NCBI GenBank assembly: GCA_036501145.1
Contig: DASYAV010000249.1
Coordinates: 62,001 to 126,000 of the forward strand
Length of the DNA stretch: 64,000 bases
Direction: 5' to 3'
DNA from: PALSA-505 sp036501145
GTDB lineage: Bacteria > Actinomycetota > Actinomycetes > Streptosporangiales > Streptosporangiaceae
The position numbers were made by a program, and so were the translations under genes. This document shows, piece after piece, positions 8,465-16,359 of the stretch; the stretch's first letter is position 1, and every line of letters starts with the position of its first letter. The notes beneath the pieces were generated by a model. The model made no database searches. It saw only the letters and a list, made by a program, of their open reading frames with translations, and was not told where the DNA came from.

Positions 8465-9424
8465 CTAGACGTCCGCGGCGGCCCTGCGGGCTTCGGCCAC
8501 GCTGGGCGGGTCGGCGCCGGCCCGGGCGCAGGTGAGGGCGGCGATCAGCACCGCCCAGCCGATGACCTCACCCAGCGCGTCCGCGGTGACCCGGGCCAGC
8601 CCGGCCCCGCCGCCGAGCAGGCCGCGCTGTCCCAGCGCGTCCAGCAGCCCCGCGCTGAAGGCATCACCGGCGCCGACGGTGTCCACGATCGCGGTGGCCG
8701 GAGCCGGCCGGCTGACCTCGGCGCCGCCGGGCGCCAGCGCGAACGCGCCGCGCTCCCCCAGCGTGATGACCACGACGCGGGGGCCGAGCCGCTGCCAGCG
8801 GCGTGCCACCTCCGCATGCCCGGCGCCGGGATACAGCCAGCCGATGTCTTCCTCGCTCGCCTTGACCAGGTGCGCCAGCCGGAGCTGCCGCTCCACCCGC
8901 GCGACCTCGTCGGCGTGGGCGGCGGCCAGGGACGGCCGGATGTTCGGGTCGATGCTGATCGTCACGGCGCCCCGGGCGTGCTCGGCGGCCAGCAGCCGCT
9001 CCACCGCGCCGGCCCCGGGCGGCATGGACAGCACCAGCGACACGGCATGCAGCGCGGCGACGTCGGGCCGGATCTGGCCGGGCAGCTCGGCCGGCGTCCA
9101 CTGCCAGTCGGCGGTGCCGTTGGCGTAGAACGAATACACCGCCCGGCCCGCGTCGTCCAGGGTCGCCAGCGCCAGCGTGGTGGGCTCGGCGGCGCAGGTC
9201 ACGTCGCGGAGCGAGACCCCGTTCCCGGCCAGGTTCGCGGTCAGCTGGCGGCCCAACTGGTCGCCGCTGATCCTGGCCAGCATCGAGCACGGCGCGCCGA
9301 GCCGGGCCAGGGCGACCGCGACGTTCGCCCCGCTGCCCCCGTTGTATGCCTGGTAACGCCCGCCTCCCTGGTCCACCAGGTCGATGAGCACCTCGCCGGC
9401 GACCGTGATCAGCTGCTCCGCCAC
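8465..9424 (-). CDS. PfkB-family carbohydrate kinase (fructokinase-like)
   Basis: 319 residues from GTG 9424. It shows the ribokinase/PfkB signatures: GEVLIDLV near the N-terminus, YNGGSGANVAVALARLG (signature 1, substrate side, about residues 26-42) and DTVGAGDAFSAGLLDAL near residue 250 (signature 2, catalytic Asp and anion hole). The general reaction is ATP-dependent phosphorylation of a sugar hydroxyl; the overall pattern is closest to fructokinases. The reductase gene ends only seven bases upstream, so the two are co-transcribed. Confidence 0.88.
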   Translation of the reverse strand: MAEQLITVAGEVLIDLVDQGGGRYQAYNGGSGANVAVALARLGAPCSMLARISGDQLGRQLTANLAGNGVSLRDVTCAAEPTTLALATLDDAGRAVYSFYANGTADWQWTPAELPGQIRPDVAALHAVSLVLSMPPGAGAVERLLAAEHARGAVTISIDPNIRPSLAAAHADEVARVERQLRLAHLVKASEEDIGWLYPGAGHAEVARRWQRLGPRVVVITLGERGAFALAPGGAEVSRPAPATAIVDTVGAGDAFSAGLLDALGQRGLLGGGAGLARVTADALGEVIGWAVLIAALTCARAGADPPSVAEARRAAADV

Positions 9425-9431
9425 GGCGCGG

Positions 9432-9887
9432 TCAGGACCTGGATTCCAGCAGGAACGCCGGGTGCTTGGGCGCGGCGGCGCGGATCTGCTCGTCGGTGGA
9501 GTCCGGCCCGACCCCGTCGAAGAACACGCCCACCTCGGCCTTCCAGCGCTTCAGGTAGGCACGCAGCACGGGAATCTTCTCCTCGCCCGACAGCTCACGG
9601 CCCAGGTAGCTCTTCCGCCTGCCGCCAAGCAGCAGGTCTAGCTGCCCGCCGCCGGCCCGGACGTTGCGCACCCATTCAGACTCGCCCCGCGGCGAGACCA
9701 GGTACTCCCGGCCGTCCAGGACGAGCAGGTTGACCGGGGTCCGCCGGGACAGTCCTGACTTGCGGCCCTTCACCTCCAGCACGCGGCTGCCCAGAACGCT
9801 GAAGCCCGCCCTGGTGAGGACGGCGACCAGCTTGTTGAAGACGTTCTGGGTGAGCCACCCTGGCTTGCGGTAGTGCGGGTCAGGCAC
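9432..9887 (-). CDS. Deazaflavin (F420)-dependent nitroreductase-family protein
   Basis: 151 residues from GTG 9887, chosen for the AGAGGGG upstream; longer reading to 9965 has no ribosome site. The sequence GRKSGLSRRTPVNLLVLDGREYLVSPRGESEWVRNV region (about residues 40-75) matches the split-barrel DDN/FDR family that uses F420 or FMN. The C-terminal helix with ERKIPVLRAYLKRW-like sequence is also typical. Many actinomycetes carry several paralogues reducing quinones or xenobiotics. Forms an operon with the sugar kinase; no functional link is evident. Confidence 0.85.
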   Translation of the reverse strand: MPDPHYRKPGWLTQNVFNKLVAVLTRAGFSVLGSRVLEVKGRKSGLSRRTPVNLLVLDGREYLVSPRGESEWVRNVRAGGGQLDLLLGGRRKSYLGRELSGEEKIPVLRAYLKRWKAEVGVFFDGVGPDSTDEQIRAAAPKHPAFLLESRS

Positions 9888-10088
9888 GATGTCCGCCCCT
9901 CTCGCTGCTGATGCTGTCTCCAGCTTGCCTTGGACCCGGACCGGAACGCGACCGGCGCCAGGCATATCTTGACATCTGGCGGTGACCGTGGCTTGATCCT
10001 AGACATCGTTGTCATCTGCCCGGGCGGGCGCCGGCCGGGCTGTCCCGCCAGCGCGGGATATGACCGGAACTGGACCAGGGAGGTGCCT

Positions 10089-11135
10089 GTGAGCGACGCC
10101 GGGCCGGTGGTGCTGGGGCCGAACCAACCCGATCGGTTCTACCGCGGTGGGGCGCGGATCACGGCCTTCCGGGCCGGCACGGCCGACGGGGCGGAGCCGC
10201 GGAACGCAGAGCACCGGCCCGAGGACTGGGTCGGCTCGGCGACCCCGGTGTTCGGCACGGCGGCCGACGGCCTGACCTGGCTGCCAGACGGCCAGCTGCT
10301 GCGCGACGCGATCAGCGCCGACCCGCTGGGCTACCTCGGCCCGCAGCACGCGCAGGCATTCGGCACCAGCCCGGCGCTGCTGGTCAAGCTGCTCGACGCG
10401 GGCGAACGCCTGCCCGTGCACTGCCATCCCGATGACCCTTTCGCGCGCCGGCACCTGGCCTCCGCGTGCGGGAAGACCGAGGCGTGGGTGGTCATCGACG
10501 CCTCCCCTGGCAGCGAGGTCCACCTGGGCTTCCGGGAGGAGGTCCCGGCGGACGTGCTCGGCGGCTGGGTGGACACCCAGTCCCCGGCCATGCTGGCGGC
10601 GCTCAACCGGATGCCGGTGCGGCCGGGGGACGCGATCCTGGTCCCCGCCGGGCTGCCGCACGCGATCGGCGCGGGAGTGTTCGTCGTCGAACTGCAGCAG
10701 CCGACCGATTTCTCGGTCCTGCTGGAGTGGGAGTCGTTCCCGATCGACGGCCCCTCCGACGGCCATCTCGGGCTGGGCTACGGCCTGGCGCTGGACTGCG
10801 TGGACCGCTCGGCCTGGGACCATGACCGGCTCGCGTGCCTGCGCGGTACCGCCAGCGCCGCCCAGGCCGGCCCGGTGGCCAGCGTGTTCCCGGCGGCCGC
10901 CGGGCCGTACTTCGCGGCGCAGCGGATCCGGCCCGGCCAGGGCACCGTCGCGGCCGATCCGGGGTTCGCCATCCTCGTCGTGCTGTCCGGCCGGGGGCTG
11001 CTGCACACCGAGCACCGCGGCGATCTGGCGATCAGCCGGGGCATGACGATCCTGATGCCCTACGCCGCGGGCGGCAGCGAGCTGTCCGGCGACTGCGAGC
11101 TGATCCGCTGTCTGCCCCCGGATGGCGCCGCCTGA
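10089..11135 (+). CDS. manA: Class I mannose-6-phosphate isomerase
   Basis: 348 residues from GTG 10089, with GGGAGG five bases upstream (a second GTG at 10083 is in frame). The type I cupin metal site is visible: HCHPDD (His111, His113), KTEAW (Glu131) and LPHAIG further on. The enzyme interconverts fructose-6-phosphate and mannose-6-phosphate, feeding GDP-mannose and cell-envelope glycans. The length is shorter than the 390-420 residues of many bacterial ManA proteins, resembling the compact B. subtilis type. The fructokinase-like gene is divergently placed 660 bp away, so both may serve fructose/mannose use. Confidence 0.88.
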   Translation: MSDAGPVVLGPNQPDRFYRGGARITAFRAGTADGAEPRNAEHRPEDWVGSATPVFGTAADGLTWLPDGQLLRDAISADPLGYLGPQHAQAFGTSPALLVKLLDAGERLPVHCHPDDPFARRHLASACGKTEAWVVIDASPGSEVHLGFREEVPADVLGGWVDTQSPAMLAALNRMPVRPGDAILVPAGLPHAIGAGVFVVELQQPTDFSVLLEWESFPIDGPSDGHLGLGYGLALDCVDRSAWDHDRLACLRGTASAAQAGPVASVFPAAAGPYFAAQRIRPGQGTVAADPGFAILVVLSGRGLLHTEHRGDLAISRGMTILMPYAAGGSELSGDCELIRCLPPDGAA

Positions 11136-11157
11136 CCCCGGCATCGCGTGGCCCGGC

Positions 11158-11250
11158 TCAGGACGAGCCCAGCAGCCGGATGCAGATGACAACGAGCAGC
11201 ACGCCGAACACGATCCACGGTGCCACGGCGAGCAGATTGCTGACGGTCAT
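11158..11250 (-). CDS. Thirty-residue predicted membrane micro-protein
   Basis: An ATG at 11250 opens a 30-codon frame ending in TGA at 11158-11160. Almost the whole peptide is one hydrophobic helix (LLAVAPWIVFGVLLVVICI, then RLLGSS). Purine-rich AGGAAGG and GAGGCGG lie just upstream of the start. It sits 258 bp downstream of the threonine dehydratase gene on the same strand and converges on manA. Small single-span peptides of this kind often modulate transporters or stress responses, but no homolog is recognised. Confidence 0.45.
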   Translation of the reverse strand: MTVSNLLAVAPWIVFGVLLVVICIRLLGSS

Positions 11251-11508
11251 CCGCCTCGCCTTCCTCGCCTGGGAGTCATCGTGCTGTCCAGTGCACCGCC
11301 CGGCCGTGCCGGCCCGGTGCAGCTGGCGTGGTGACGGTGTGAAGGACCGTCACCGGCCGGACCGGGCGCCGGTGGCTGCCGGCGGGATGGACTGCAGCAG
11401 GTGACTGGCCAATCCCTGTCCCCTCCCCGGACGACGTGACCGCCAGTACACCCGGCCGGGAAGGAGCCGCGGTGCGGAGCCGGTGGAGACCGCGTGAAGA
11501 TCCCAGGC

Positions 11509-12456
11509 TCAGCCGTCCGCGCCGTTGAGTATCTCCGCGAGCTTGCTCAGGTTCAGGTTGCCGCCGGAGACCACGCAGACCACCTTCCCTGGCCCGGCCC
11601 GCCCGGATAGCGCCGCCGCCGGGGCCAGCGCGCCCGCACCCTCGGCGATCACCCTGACCCGTTCGGCAAGGGTGCGGACGGCGGCCGCGACCTCGGCCAC
11701 CGGGATGGCGGCCGCGCCGTCGACGAGCGGCCGCACCAGCGGCCACATGCTGTCCAGCACGCCGCGGCTGCCCGCGCCGTCCACGAACGAAGGCTGGAAG
11801 CCGATCTGGACCGGGTAGCCGGCCGCGAGCGCGGCGGCCATGCCGTGGCCGCCTTCGGGCTCCGCGGTGAGGATCCTGGTCTGCGGGCGCAGCGCCTTGA
11901 CCGCGCTGGCGATCCCGGCGGTCAGCCCGCCGCCGCCGTAGGGGATCACCACCGTGTCAGGGTCTGGCAGGTCCTCGAGAATCTCCAGGCCGATGGTGCC
12001 GTTCCCGGCCATCACGCCGGGGTCCTGCACCGGGTGCACGAACAGCCCTTCGATCCCGTCGGCGCGGCCCTCGACGATCACGTTCCACCAGTCGTCGTAG
12101 GGGCGCTTCAGCACCTGCCCGCCGAGCCGTTCGATCGCGGCCAGCTTGGCCTGCGGCGCCTGCTCGGGCACCACGATGGTGGCCGTCAGCCCCAGCGAGC
12201 GCGCGACCCATGCCACTCCCTGGGCCATGTTGCCGGCGCTGGCGGTGACCAGGCCCTTCGCCCGGTCGGCCGGGGAGGCGACCCGCACCGCATTGGTCGC
12301 GCCGCGAATCTTGAACGAGTTGATCGGCTGGAGGTTCTCCAGCTTGAGGTAGATCTCGGCCGGGGCGTCCTCGACATGCAGCCGCACCAGTGGGGTGCGC
12401 ACCGCCACGCCGGCGATCCGGTCCCGCGCCGCCTCGATCTGGGCCAGTTCGATCAC
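11509..12456 (-). CDS. PLP-dependent threonine/serine dehydratase
   Basis: 315 residues, GTG start overlapping the stop of the upstream aldo/keto reductase by four bases. Fold-type II PLP enzyme: the Schiff-base lysine lies in NSFKIRGA (Lys49), the substrate loop is ASAGNMAQG, the phosphate-binding loop is GGGGLTAG near residue 175, and SGGNLNLSKL closes the sequence. There is no C-terminal ACT domain, so it resembles catabolic TdcB-type enzymes rather than feedback-inhibited IlvA. Expected reaction is threonine or serine deamination to 2-oxobutyrate or pyruvate; a racemase role cannot be excluded. Confidence 0.88.
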   Translation of the reverse strand: MIELAQIEAARDRIAGVAVRTPLVRLHVEDAPAEIYLKLENLQPINSFKIRGATNAVRVASPADRAKGLVTASAGNMAQGVAWVARSLGLTATIVVPEQAPQAKLAAIERLGGQVLKRPYDDWWNVIVEGRADGIEGLFVHPVQDPGVMAGNGTIGLEILEDLPDPDTVVIPYGGGGLTAGIASAVKALRPQTRILTAEPEGGHGMAAALAAGYPVQIGFQPSFVDGAGSRGVLDSMWPLVRPLVDGAAAIPVAEVAAAVRTLAERVRVIAEGAGALAPAAALSGRAGPGKVVCVVSGGNLNLSKLAEILNGADG

Positions 12457-13496
12457 TGCGCCGCCTCCCTGCCCGCCTCCGGGTCAGTCATCCTGCCCTG
12501 CCCGGCCACCGGGCCTTCCCCAGTCACCGGGCCTTCCCCAGTCACCGGGCCTTCCCCGGCCACCAGGCTCTCCCCGGCCACCGCGGCCAGCACCGCCGCC
12601 CGCTCCGCGCCGTCCAGCGGATGCGCCAGCGCCTCGGCCACCACGGCCAGGTGTTCCGGGCGGCCCGGGCCGACGACGATCTGGTCTACCCGGGGGTCGG
12701 CCAGCAACCAGGCCAGCGCGAGACCGCCGGGCGACATCCCCCGGGCCGCGGCCAGCGCGGCCAGCCGGTCCAGCGCGCCGAACGTCTGCTCGTTCACCAG
12801 CCCGCGGTAAGGCTCGGGGCGCTGGGTCATCCGGGATCCGGCGGGAAACGGCTCACCGCGCCGGTACTTACCGGTCAGCCAGCCGCCGGCCAGCGGGCCG
12901 AACGCCAGGTAGGCGACGTCCCGCCCGGCGCACAGCGGGATGACCCCGGCGGCATCCCCGCGGTCCAGCAGTGAGTGGCTGTTCTGCACCGCCCGCGGCT
13001 GGCCGGCCGCCAGCGTGGCCGCGAGCTGGGCGGCGGTGACGTTGCTCACCCCGTACGCGCCGATCAGCCCCCTGTCCCGGGCCTGGCCGAACGCGCCGGA
13101 CGACTCCGCCAGCGGCACGTCCGGGTCGAACTCGTGCGCCAGGTACAGCTCGACGCGGTCCACGCCGAGCCGGTCCAGGCTGCTCCGCAGCTGCCGGGTG
13201 ATCCGTTCCGGCCGCAGGCCCTGGTCGTCACCCGCGCGCATCGGGTTGTAGGTCTTGGTGGTCAGCGTGGGACGGACACCGCGGGACCGGATCCAGCGGC
13301 CGATGGCCAGCTCGCTGCGGCCGCCGCCGTAGGCGTCGGCGGTGTCGAAGTGGGTGATGCCCACCTGCCAGGCGGCGTCCATCAGGGCCAGCGCCTGGTC
13401 CTCGCCCAGGCCCTGGCCGAAAAACTCCGGCGCCGAGCCGATCCCGCCGAAGTTGCCGCAGCCGAGCGCGATCCGGGCAACCGTCAGCGATGACAC
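12453..13496 (-). CDS. Aldo/keto reductase
   Basis: 347 residues from GTG 13496, preceded by GAGGGGGA; a longer reading to 13634 lacks support. The TIM-barrel AKR motifs are GITHFDTADAYGGGRSE (catalytic Asp and Tyr, about residues 45-61), the lysine in TLTTKTYNP and, further on, QNSHSLLDRG. NADPH-dependent reduction of aldehydes or ketones is expected. The C-terminus carries a short tandem repeat (consensus VAGEGP/VTGEGP) that is unlike the family and overlaps an 18-bp DNA repeat. Overlap with the dehydratase start indicates translational coupling. Confidence 0.88.
   Translation of the reverse strand: MSSLTVARIALGCGNFGGIGSAPEFFGQGLGEDQALALMDAAWQVGITHFDTADAYGGGRSELAIGRWIRSRGVRPTLTTKTYNPMRAGDDQGLRPERITRQLRSSLDRLGVDRVELYLAHEFDPDVPLAESSGAFGQARDRGLIGAYGVSNVTAAQLAATLAAGQPRAVQNSHSLLDRGDAAGVIPLCAGRDVAYLAFGPLAGGWLTGKYRRGEPFPAGSRMTQRPEPYRGLVNEQTFGALDRLAALAAARGMSPGGLALAWLLADPRVDQIVVGPGRPEHLAVVAEALAHPLDGAERAAVLAAVAGESLVAGEGPVTGEGPVTGEGPVAGQGRMTDPEAGREAAQ
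12502..12573. repeat. 18-bp tandem repeat inside the aldo/keto reductase 3' end
   Basis: Four consecutive units of 18 bp (12502-12519, 12520-12537, 12538-12555, 12556-12573); units 2 and 3 are identical, and a degenerate fifth follows to about 12591. The period keeps frame and encodes repeated VxGEGP hexapeptides. Confidence 0.85.
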
Positions 13497-13614
13497 AACT
13501 CCCCCTCGCGTCCGGGCCTGGCACCAGTGATACCCGATCTTCTCAAATCGCGCGGAACCTTTCGCCGCGCCGCGTCCCCTATCTGGTGACGACCCATACG
13601 GGGAAGGCAGGTCA

Positions 13615-13926
13615 ATGACTACCCAGCAGCACACCAGCCAGCTTCCGGCGCGCTCGCTTCCGCAGCGCAGCCGGCCGATGCCCCAGGTGACGGGGGTGAC
13701 ACACCGCTATCTCGAGACCGGCCGCCTGCGGGCCGAACTGGCCGCCGCCGGCTGGCAGGTGACCAGCCTGGTGTCGTTGGAAGGCGCGGCGTTCCTGCTG
13801 GCAGACCTCGCTGAGCGGCTCGCCGACGACGCGGACCGCCGCGTGGTGCTGGAGACCGCCCGCGCGCTCGAGAGCGTCCCCGAGTTGCTCGGCGTCGGCC
13901 CGCACCTGCTCGCTACCGCCGCCTGA
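13615..13926 (+). CDS. Small protein resembling a methyltransferase C-terminus
   Basis: 103 residues from ATG 13615, with GGGGAAGG upstream. After a polar 25-residue lead, HRYLETGRLRAELAAAGW, then VSLEGAAFLLADLAERL and the ending SVPELLGVGPHLLATAA resemble the last 75 residues of actinobacterial SAM-dependent methyltransferases, where a helix, an EGP(A/G)-FLLPD segment and PELLGxSxHLLA are common. The SAM-binding Rossmann core is absent. It may be a truncated gene that acquired a new start, or a small stand-alone protein. Nothing upstream in any frame looks like the missing core. Confidence 0.6.
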   Translation: MTTQQHTSQLPARSLPQRSRPMPQVTGVTHRYLETGRLRAELAAAGWQVTSLVSLEGAAFLLADLAERLADDADRRVVLETARALESVPELLGVGPHLLATAA

Positions 13927-14064
13927 CTCACACCCTCCTTACCTGCGAATATCACCGGCCGGCGGGTAAACCGCCAGGCGGGGTGACGGCGTCATAAGAG
14001 GGAGCGAGTTCAGTGCTCCGCGTCGCGTCCTGTGCGGAGACACGCTTTCCGCATAGGGGGTCAT

Positions 14065-15513
14065 TTGTTTCTCAGCGAATGGGCTAGGCGGCCGAAGCGC
14101 CGGGGTGCCGCCGTGGCGGCGGCTGGAGCGCTCGCGCTGAGCCTGGCCGGATACGCGGTACCCAGCGGGGCCAGCGCGGCCGTCTCGGCCAGCCACCACC
14201 CGCAGGCGCCGGGCGCGGTATCCCCGACGCCGGCCGCCGGCACGCCGGAACTGGTGCACAACACCGGCCGCAGCAACCTCCAGCAGATACGCCAGATGGT
14301 GCAATGCGGTGACACGATGTTCGCGGTCGGCACGTTCAGCGCGATCACCCAGAGCGGGATTCAGTATCCACGCAGTAATGTTTTCAGCTTCGACGCCGAG
14401 TCGCCGTACACCGTCACATCGTGGGCTCCACAGGTTAACGGCACCGTCAACTCGATCGCCTTCAACGGGACCGACTGCACGCATGCCTACATCGGCGGGG
14501 ATTTCACCTCGGTTAACGGCACGACGGTGAAAAATATCGCGGAAATCGATACGGCGGCGGGCAACGTTGTACCCGGTTTCGGGACCAGCACCTCGGGCGG
14601 GCAGGTGGAGACCATGCTCGGTGTCCACGGGCACATCCTGGTCGGCGGGCATTTCACCTGGATCAACGGATCCCACAAGGCCCCGTACATGGCGAGCGTC
14701 AGCCCGCTCACCGGCAAGGACGACGGCTTCCTGCGCCTGAACATCACGGGGTACTACGACTACTGCGTCAGTGACGGAGGGTGCACGAAGGGCAAGGCGA
14801 GCTCCGTCTACAACCAGCAGCTCAGCCACAGCGGGGACTACGACCTGGTGGAGGGCGACTTCACCTCGGCCGGCGGCATACAGCGCGAGCAGATCTTCAT
14901 GCTGAACCTGACCACGGACCCGGCCACGGTGACCCCGTGGACGTCGCCCCAGTGGGACGGCAGCAACCCGCGCTATCCCTATCAGTGCATGCCCATCGAG
15001 GCCTTCTACATCCGGTCCGCGGCCTGGTCACCAGATGACTCCACCGTTTACATCGCCAGCACCGGGTACCACCCGGCCGGCGGCCCCACCGGCCAGACGC
15101 CGCGTACCGGCCTCTGCGACGCCGCGGCCGCCTTCCCGGCCACCATGGGACCGGTGACCGACAACTGGATCGAATACACCGGATGCGACTCCTACTACAG
15201 CGTCGCCGCCGACGACAGCGCCGTCTACGTGGCCGGGCACCCACGGTACGCGGAGAACGGCGACGGGTGTGACGGCCCGGGCCCTGGAGCGATCAAGGAT
15301 TACGGCCTGCAAGGGCTGGACCCGTCCACCGGCGACGTGCAGCTGCGGACGAGCGGGGCGCCGGTTTACACCATGTCCCGGGCGAACGCGGGCCAGATGT
15401 TCATCACCGGCGCAGGACTGTGGATCAGCAGCGACAACCGGTTCGGTTCGCAGTACTGCGGAGGCAGGCCCGACCACTCCGGGATCTGCCTGCTGCCTTA
15501 TCCCAGCCGCTGA
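14065..15513 (+). CDS. Secreted beta-propeller protein (delta-60/DUF5122-like repeats)
   Basis: About 482 residues from TTG 14065, chosen because AGGGGG lies four bases upstream; an in-frame GTG at 14032 is the alternative. An RRPKRR n-region, hydrophobic core and ASA cleavage site form a signal peptide. The mature protein has recurring AYIGGDFTSVNGTTVKNIAEID, ILVGGHFTWINGSHKAPYMASV and VYVAGHPRYA-like segments (each about 40-60 residues apart), matching delta-60 propeller repeats with the GGxFTxxNG motif. Several cysteine pairs could be disulfides. Probably an extracellular binding or carbohydrate-related protein; no catalytic residues can be named. Confidence 0.8.
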   Translation: MFLSEWARRPKRRGAAVAAAGALALSLAGYAVPSGASAAVSASHHPQAPGAVSPTPAAGTPELVHNTGRSNLQQIRQMVQCGDTMFAVGTFSAITQSGIQYPRSNVFSFDAESPYTVTSWAPQVNGTVNSIAFNGTDCTHAYIGGDFTSVNGTTVKNIAEIDTAAGNVVPGFGTSTSGGQVETMLGVHGHILVGGHFTWINGSHKAPYMASVSPLTGKDDGFLRLNITGYYDYCVSDGGCTKGKASSVYNQQLSHSGDYDLVEGDFTSAGGIQREQIFMLNLTTDPATVTPWTSPQWDGSNPRYPYQCMPIEAFYIRSAAWSPDDSTVYIASTGYHPAGGPTGQTPRTGLCDAAAAFPATMGPVTDNWIEYTGCDSYYSVAADDSAVYVAGHPRYAENGDGCDGPGPGAIKDYGLQGLDPSTGDVQLRTSGAPVYTMSRANAGQMFITGAGLWISSDNRFGSQYCGGRPDHSGICLLPYPSR

Positions 15514-15548
15514 GCTCAGGCGGCCCGGCAGGCCACGGCCGGGTGAGC
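15514..15548 (+). terminator. Candidate terminator hairpin
   Basis: GCTCA (15514-15518) pairs with TGAGC (15544-15548), enclosing CCCGGC/GCCGGG arms, immediately after the propeller-gene stop. The stem is interrupted and there is no T-run. Confidence 0.35.
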
Positions 15549-15588
15549 CTGGGCGCGTGGTGTTTGTCACCTGGCGGTTGGGTCAGGC

Positions 15589-15618
15589 CGAACCCGAACC
15601 CGAACCCGAACCCGAGCG
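15589..15618 (+). repeat. GAACCC hexamer repeat upstream of tRNA-Asn
   Basis: About four and a half direct repeats of the hexamer CGAACC between 15589 and 15616, decaying into CGAGCGCGAGCC. Lies 37 bp upstream of the tRNA. No function known. Confidence 0.7.
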
Positions 15619-15652
15619 CGAGCCGGGATACGGTACCCTCAATCTCGATCGA

Positions 15653-15725
15653 TCTGGGGTAGCTCAATCGGCAGAGCAACCGGCTGTTAACCGGTTGGTT
15701 GAGAGTTCGAGTCTCTCCCCCAGAG
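15653..15725 (+). tRNA. tRNA-Asn (GTT)
   Basis: Full cloverleaf. Acceptor TCTGGGG (15653-15659) pairs with CCCCAGA (15718-15724), discriminator G; D stem GCTC/GAGC; anticodon stem ACCGG/CCGGT with loop CTGTTAA giving anticodon GTT; T stem GAGAG/CTCTC around TTCGAGT. CCA is not encoded. It is the only tRNA seen in the window. Confidence 0.96.
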
Positions 15726-15853
15726 CCGAACCAGAAGCTGAACGTGGGGATTGCGCGGGCTCGAAGTGCGGGCCGCGTGGCGCTCGGCAGGAGTACCCCC
15801 GGCCAAACGGGGAAATGGACTCCACCAGGACCACTCGGTGAAAGAGGTGCCAG

Positions 15854-16273
15854 ATGCGGTACCGAGCCACGTTCATGGCCGGCCTCGCCGCGGGATTCGT
15901 CCTCGGCGCACGAGCTGGCAGAGAGCGCTATGAGCAGATGAAGAAGGTGGCACGCCGTGCGGCGGACAACCCCGCCGTGCAGCAGGCCGCGGGGGCGGCG
16001 GCGGCGCAGGCGTCCGGCCTGGCCAAGACGGCCAGATCGAAGGTGACCGACCGGGTGCAGCAGCGCACCTCGGGGCTGGCCGGCGCGGCCAGGCAGAAGG
16101 CGGGCGCGCTGCAGGCCCACGTGCCCGGCCGGCGGGGTGGCGACGGCCCGGCGGCGGATCGGCCCGACGCTGCCTCGTCCGGGCCGGACGGCTCCGGCGT
16201 CACCACGTCCGCGCCGGACGGGACCGGCACCAACTCATCCGCCCCGGCTGCCGGCGGCTCCGCCGGCAGCTAG
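15854..16273 (+). CDS. YtxH-like small membrane protein
   Basis: 139 residues from ATG 15854 with GAAAGAGG upstream. The N-terminal FMAGLAAGFVLGARAGRERYEQMKK (about residues 7-31) is the glycine-rich membrane segment followed by a basic amphipathic helix seen in YtxH-type actinobacterial proteins. An alanine-rich helix (AQASGLAKTARSKVTDRVQQR) and a low-complexity Ser/Gly/Pro tail follow. Likely attached to the inner face of the membrane; role unknown, in other bacteria linked to general stress. Confidence 0.75.
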   Translation: MRYRATFMAGLAAGFVLGARAGRERYEQMKKVARRAADNPAVQQAAGAAAAQASGLAKTARSKVTDRVQQRTSGLAGAARQKAGALQAHVPGRRGGDGPAADRPDAASSGPDGSGVTTSAPDGTGTNSSAPAAGGSAGS

Positions 16274-16287
16274 CTGCGCGGAACGCG

Positions 16288-16320
16288 AAGTGCCCCCGCC
16301 CACCGTGGGCGGGGGCACTT
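16288..16320. terminator. Strong bidirectional terminator hairpin
   Basis: AAGTGCCCCCGCCCAC (16288-16303) pairs perfectly with GTGGGCGGGGGCACTT (16305-16320), a 16-bp stem with minimal loop, A-run on one side and T-run on the other. It lies between the convergent YtxH-like and peptidase genes. Confidence 0.85.
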
Positions 16321-16359
16321 GCGCTAACTAGATGATCCGGTCCGGTGTCCCTTCGGGGG

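Noticed and set aside
15589..15618. Telomere-like hexamer repeat
   Set aside because: Too few copies, internal to a gene-dense region and next to a tRNA; it is just a short simple repeat.
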